From the NCBI GenBank assembly GCA_026417675.1, contig JAOACV010000073.1, forward strand, positions 1-8,384: 8,384 bases of DNA. Reading direction: 5' to 3'. This stretch comes from Verrucomicrobiia bacterium (GTDB taxonomy: Bacteria > Verrucomicrobiota > Verrucomicrobiia > CAIQCK01). Numbering within the stretch: position 1 is the first letter of the stretch; the number at the start of each line of letters is the position of its first letter. The notes beneath the pieces were generated by a model, which saw only the letters and a list, made by a program, of their open reading frames with translations, was not told the DNA's origin and made no database searches. A program made the position numbers and the translations under genes. Positions 6,643-8,384 of the stretch are shown here, piece after piece.

Positions 6643-7329
6643 ATGAATCGAAAGATGTCCCATGTGCTTGCGGGTCTGACGAGCGTCGCGTTGCTGCTGG
6701 CTGGCTGCGCCACCAGCGGTCCAGTGGAACAAAAACCGGAGGACGCATTGCGGCTGTCCGTAGCGCCCAGTGCGTCCAGTTCCGATGTGCTGGTCGGACG
6801 GGTGGTGGACGCAAGCGGCAAGCCCATCGTGGCCGCCAAGGTCCGTTGTTGGGGGGACGACCCGAAACGGGCGAAGACCGTTGAAACCAACAGCCAGGGG
6901 TATTTCTCCACCGAGCGTTTGCTGCCGGGTCGCTGGCACGTGCGTGCGGAACACGCCGGCTACGCTCCCGCTCACATGATCGAGTTTTCCGTGGGCAGCC
7001 GACGGCCCCTGCCGGTGATCCTGTTTCATCTGCACCGCGGCGGTTCGTTAAAGGTGCGCGTCGTTGACGGCCAGAAGAGCCCTATTCGGAACGCCCGCGT
7101 GATGGTGCTTGGCCCGGACGAACTGCTCGCGTCGCTGCGCGATTCGGGCCAAGGCGTTTATGAGAGTGAGTTCGCCCTGCCGGAAGGCGAATTGTCGTTG
7201 AACGTCATCGCCCCGGGTTTCGCGCCCGCGGACCAAAAGGTCTTCATCAAAGCCGGTGAAAGTCAGACCGCGGAGGTGACGCTGGTTTTGCCGTCCGGCT
7301 GGTCTCCCCGTCCAGCGGCCCCCAAGTAG
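6643..7329 (+). CDS. Predicted lipoprotein with two carboxypeptidase-regulatory-like beta-sandwich repeats
   Basis: A 228-residue secreted lipoprotein of unknown role. The ATG at 6643 is chosen because GGAGG (6633-6637) lies 5 nt upstream and a complete type II signal peptide follows: basic NRK, a hydrophobic stretch ~8-20, and lipobox LAGC with Cys22 as the lipid-attachment site. The frame is open upstream to 6436, but that extension has no signal sequence. After a Ser/Pro/Ala-rich tether, residues ~49-119 (LVGRVVDASGKPIVAAKV, TNSQGYFS, LLPGRWHVRAEHAGYAP) match the CarboxypepD_reg/transthyretin-like fold. Residues ~134-216 (LKVRVVDGQKSPIRNARV, GVYES, LPEGELSLNVIAPGFAP) are a second, more divergent copy. 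Such modules are structural or carbohydrate/protein-binding and not catalytic. The gene is divergent from the histidine kinase and converges on ftsH with 5 nt between stops. Confidence 0.9.
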   Translation: MNRKMSHVLAGLTSVALLLAGCATSGPVEQKPEDALRLSVAPSASSSDVLVGRVVDASGKPIVAAKVRCWGDDPKRAKTVETNSQGYFSTERLLPGRWHVRAEHAGYAPAHMIEFSVGSRRPLPVILFHLHRGGSLKVRVVDGQKSPIRNARVMVLGPDELLASLRDSGQGVYESEFALPEGELSLNVIAPGFAPADQKVFIKAGESQTAEVTLVLPSGWSPRPAAPK

Positions 7330-7334
7330 GCGGG

Positions 7335-8384
7335 TCACGTCGTGGCGCGATTGTTTTCGCCGCCGGCGCTCTGCATGGCTTCCGTAGCCTCTTTCAAGAT
7401 GCGGTCCACCTCGTCGGCTTCGAGGATTTCACGTTCAATCAGCTCCTTCGCCAGACGGTCGAGCAAGGGCCGGTTGTTTTGCAGAATCGTTCGGGCGCGC
7501 TCGCAAGCCCGGCCGATGATCTGTTGAACCTCACTGTCAATCTCCCGCGCGGTCTGCTCGCTGTAATCGCGCTCCTCGCCGAGACTGCGGCCCAGAAACA
7601 CATGCTGGTGGTTTCGGCCGAGACGTCGGGGGCCGAGCCGGTCGCTCATGCCATACTGACAGACCATGCCGCGCGCGATGTCGGTCGCCTTTGCCAGGTC
7701 GTCGGCCGCGCCGGTGGAGATGTCGCCGCCCATCACCATCTCCGCCGCGCGCCCGCCCAGCAGCACCGCCATCTTGTCCTCCAGTTCGGCGCGGCCCATC
7801 AGGAACCGGTCCTCCGTCGGGTGCGCCAGCGTGTAGCCCAGCGCCGCGTGGCCGCGCGGGATGATCGAGACCTTGTGCAGAGGATCGGCCAGCGGACAGT
7901 TCTTCGCCACCAGCGCATGGCCGCTTTCGTGGTAGGCGATGATCCTTTTCTCGCGTTCGGAGATGGCGCGCGATTTGCGTTCGGGGCCGGCGATGACGCG
8001 GTCTATGGCCTCCTCGAACTCGCACATCTCCAGTTTGTTCTTGTTGCGTCGCGCGGCCAGCAGCGCCGCCTCGTTGGCGACATTCGCGAGGTCGGCCCCG
8101 CTGAACCCCGGCGTGCGTTTCGCGAGGACGGCCAGTTTCACGTCGGCGCCGAGCGGTTTGTTGCGCAGGTGCACCTTGAGGATCGCTTCGCGTCCCTTCG
8201 CGTCGGGCGCGTCAATCACCACCTGCCGGTCGAATCGCCCCGGCCGCAGCAGCGCCGGATCGAGCACGTCAGGCCGGTTGGTCGCCGCGAGGATGATGAC
8301 GCCCTTCTGGCTGTCGAACCCGTCCCTCTCCATAAGCAACGCGTTGAGCGTTTCCTCGCGCTCATCATGGCCGCCGCCGAGACC
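7335..8384 (-). CDS. ftsH: ATP-dependent zinc metalloprotease FtsH, C-terminal part (5' truncated by window edge)
   Basis: FtsH is a hexameric inner-membrane AAA+ protease that degrades misassembled membrane proteins and short-lived regulators. The window holds the last 349 residues; the N-terminal membrane segments and Walker A motif lie beyond the right edge. The frame is open to base 8384 and begins [17 protein letters not shown], just after Walker B, so the TTG at 8339 is not the start. Visible are [21 protein letters not shown] (sensor 1 and the second region of homology with the Arg finger), [20 protein letters not shown], and the zinc motif HESGH at 7917-7931 (E. coli HEAGH). The third zinc ligand is expected at the Asp in [12 protein letters not shown]. 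The C-terminal helices include [21 protein letters not shown]. The stop TGA (7337-7335) is 5 nt from the end of the convergent lipoprotein gene. All recognised motifs in this part are intact. Confidence 0.98.
   Translation of the reverse strand, partial: GLGGGHDEREETLNALLMERDGFDSQKGVIILAATNRPDVLDPALLRPGRFDRQVVIDAPDAKGREAILKVHLRNKPLGADVKLAVLAKRTPGFSGADLANVANEAALLAARRNKNKLEMCEFEEAIDRVIAGPERKSRAISEREKRIIAYHESGHALVAKNCPLADPLHKVSIIPRGHAALGYTLAHPTEDRFLMGRAELEDKMAVLLGGRAAEMVMGGDISTGAADDLAKATDIARGMVCQYGMSDRLGPRRLGRNHQHVFLGRSLGEERDYSEQTAREIDSEVQQIIGRACERARTILQNNRPLLDRLAKELIEREILEADEVDRILKEATEAMQSAGGENNRATT

Noticed and set aside
7537..8025. 162-codon - strand frame overlapping ftsH, considered as a sign of a frameshift
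   Set aside because: The ftsH frame is continuous through HESGH, STGAADD and FLGRS motifs to its stop, so no frameshift is needed.

Overview
This GC-rich window (a little under two thirds G+C by eye) comes from a bacterial chromosome. It holds eight protein-coding genes, two of them cut by the window edges. There are no RNA genes, transposases, integrases or CRISPR arrays. The organism is probably Gram-negative: a lipobox lipoprotein carries carboxypeptidase-regulatory-like folds, and a large PAS/GAF hybrid histidine kinase is present. The general style (GC-rich, glycolytic PPDK, a hybrid kinase whose linker looks built from short dispersed repeats) fits the Verrucomicrobiota or a related PVC lineage. 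That placement is an inference, because no marker gene here decides it.

Left block, + strand (1-3060): the last ~250 residues of pyruvate phosphate dikinase. An 81-nt gap with a strong hairpin follows. Next comes a tight three-gene cluster: a region-1.1-less sigma-70 factor, adenine phosphoribosyltransferase (2 nt later) and a fold-type-IV PLP aminotransferase resembling D-amino acid aminotransferase (8 nt later). The spacing implies one transcript linking an alternative sigma factor, purine salvage and D-amino acid metabolism. A short hairpin with T-rich flanks on both strands closes the block at 3079-3101.

Middle block, - strand (3112-6417): an unrecognised 168-residue protein with a coiled coil and a probable winged helix, then upstream of it a large TM-PAS-GAF-PAS-HisKA-HATPase-REC hybrid kinase. 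A 153-nt AT-richer gap between them probably carries the promoter of the small gene. The kinase has no DNA-binding output domain, and no partner regulator is visible.

Right block: a 225-nt divergent intergenic region (6418-6642) separates the kinase from a + strand lipoprotein gene with two predicted beta-sandwich repeats. This region contains mutually exclusive inverted repeats. The lipoprotein gene converges, with only 5 nt between stop codons, on the C-terminal ~350 residues of the membrane protease FtsH (- strand, running off the right edge).

Most of the window is ordinary housekeeping and signalling DNA, and no clear undescribed system is visible. The points most worth checking are the altered carboxylate-binding motif of the aminotransferase, the repeat-derived kinase linker, the switch-like inverted repeats before the lipoprotein gene, the hairpin before the sigma factor, and the unknown coiled-coil protein.
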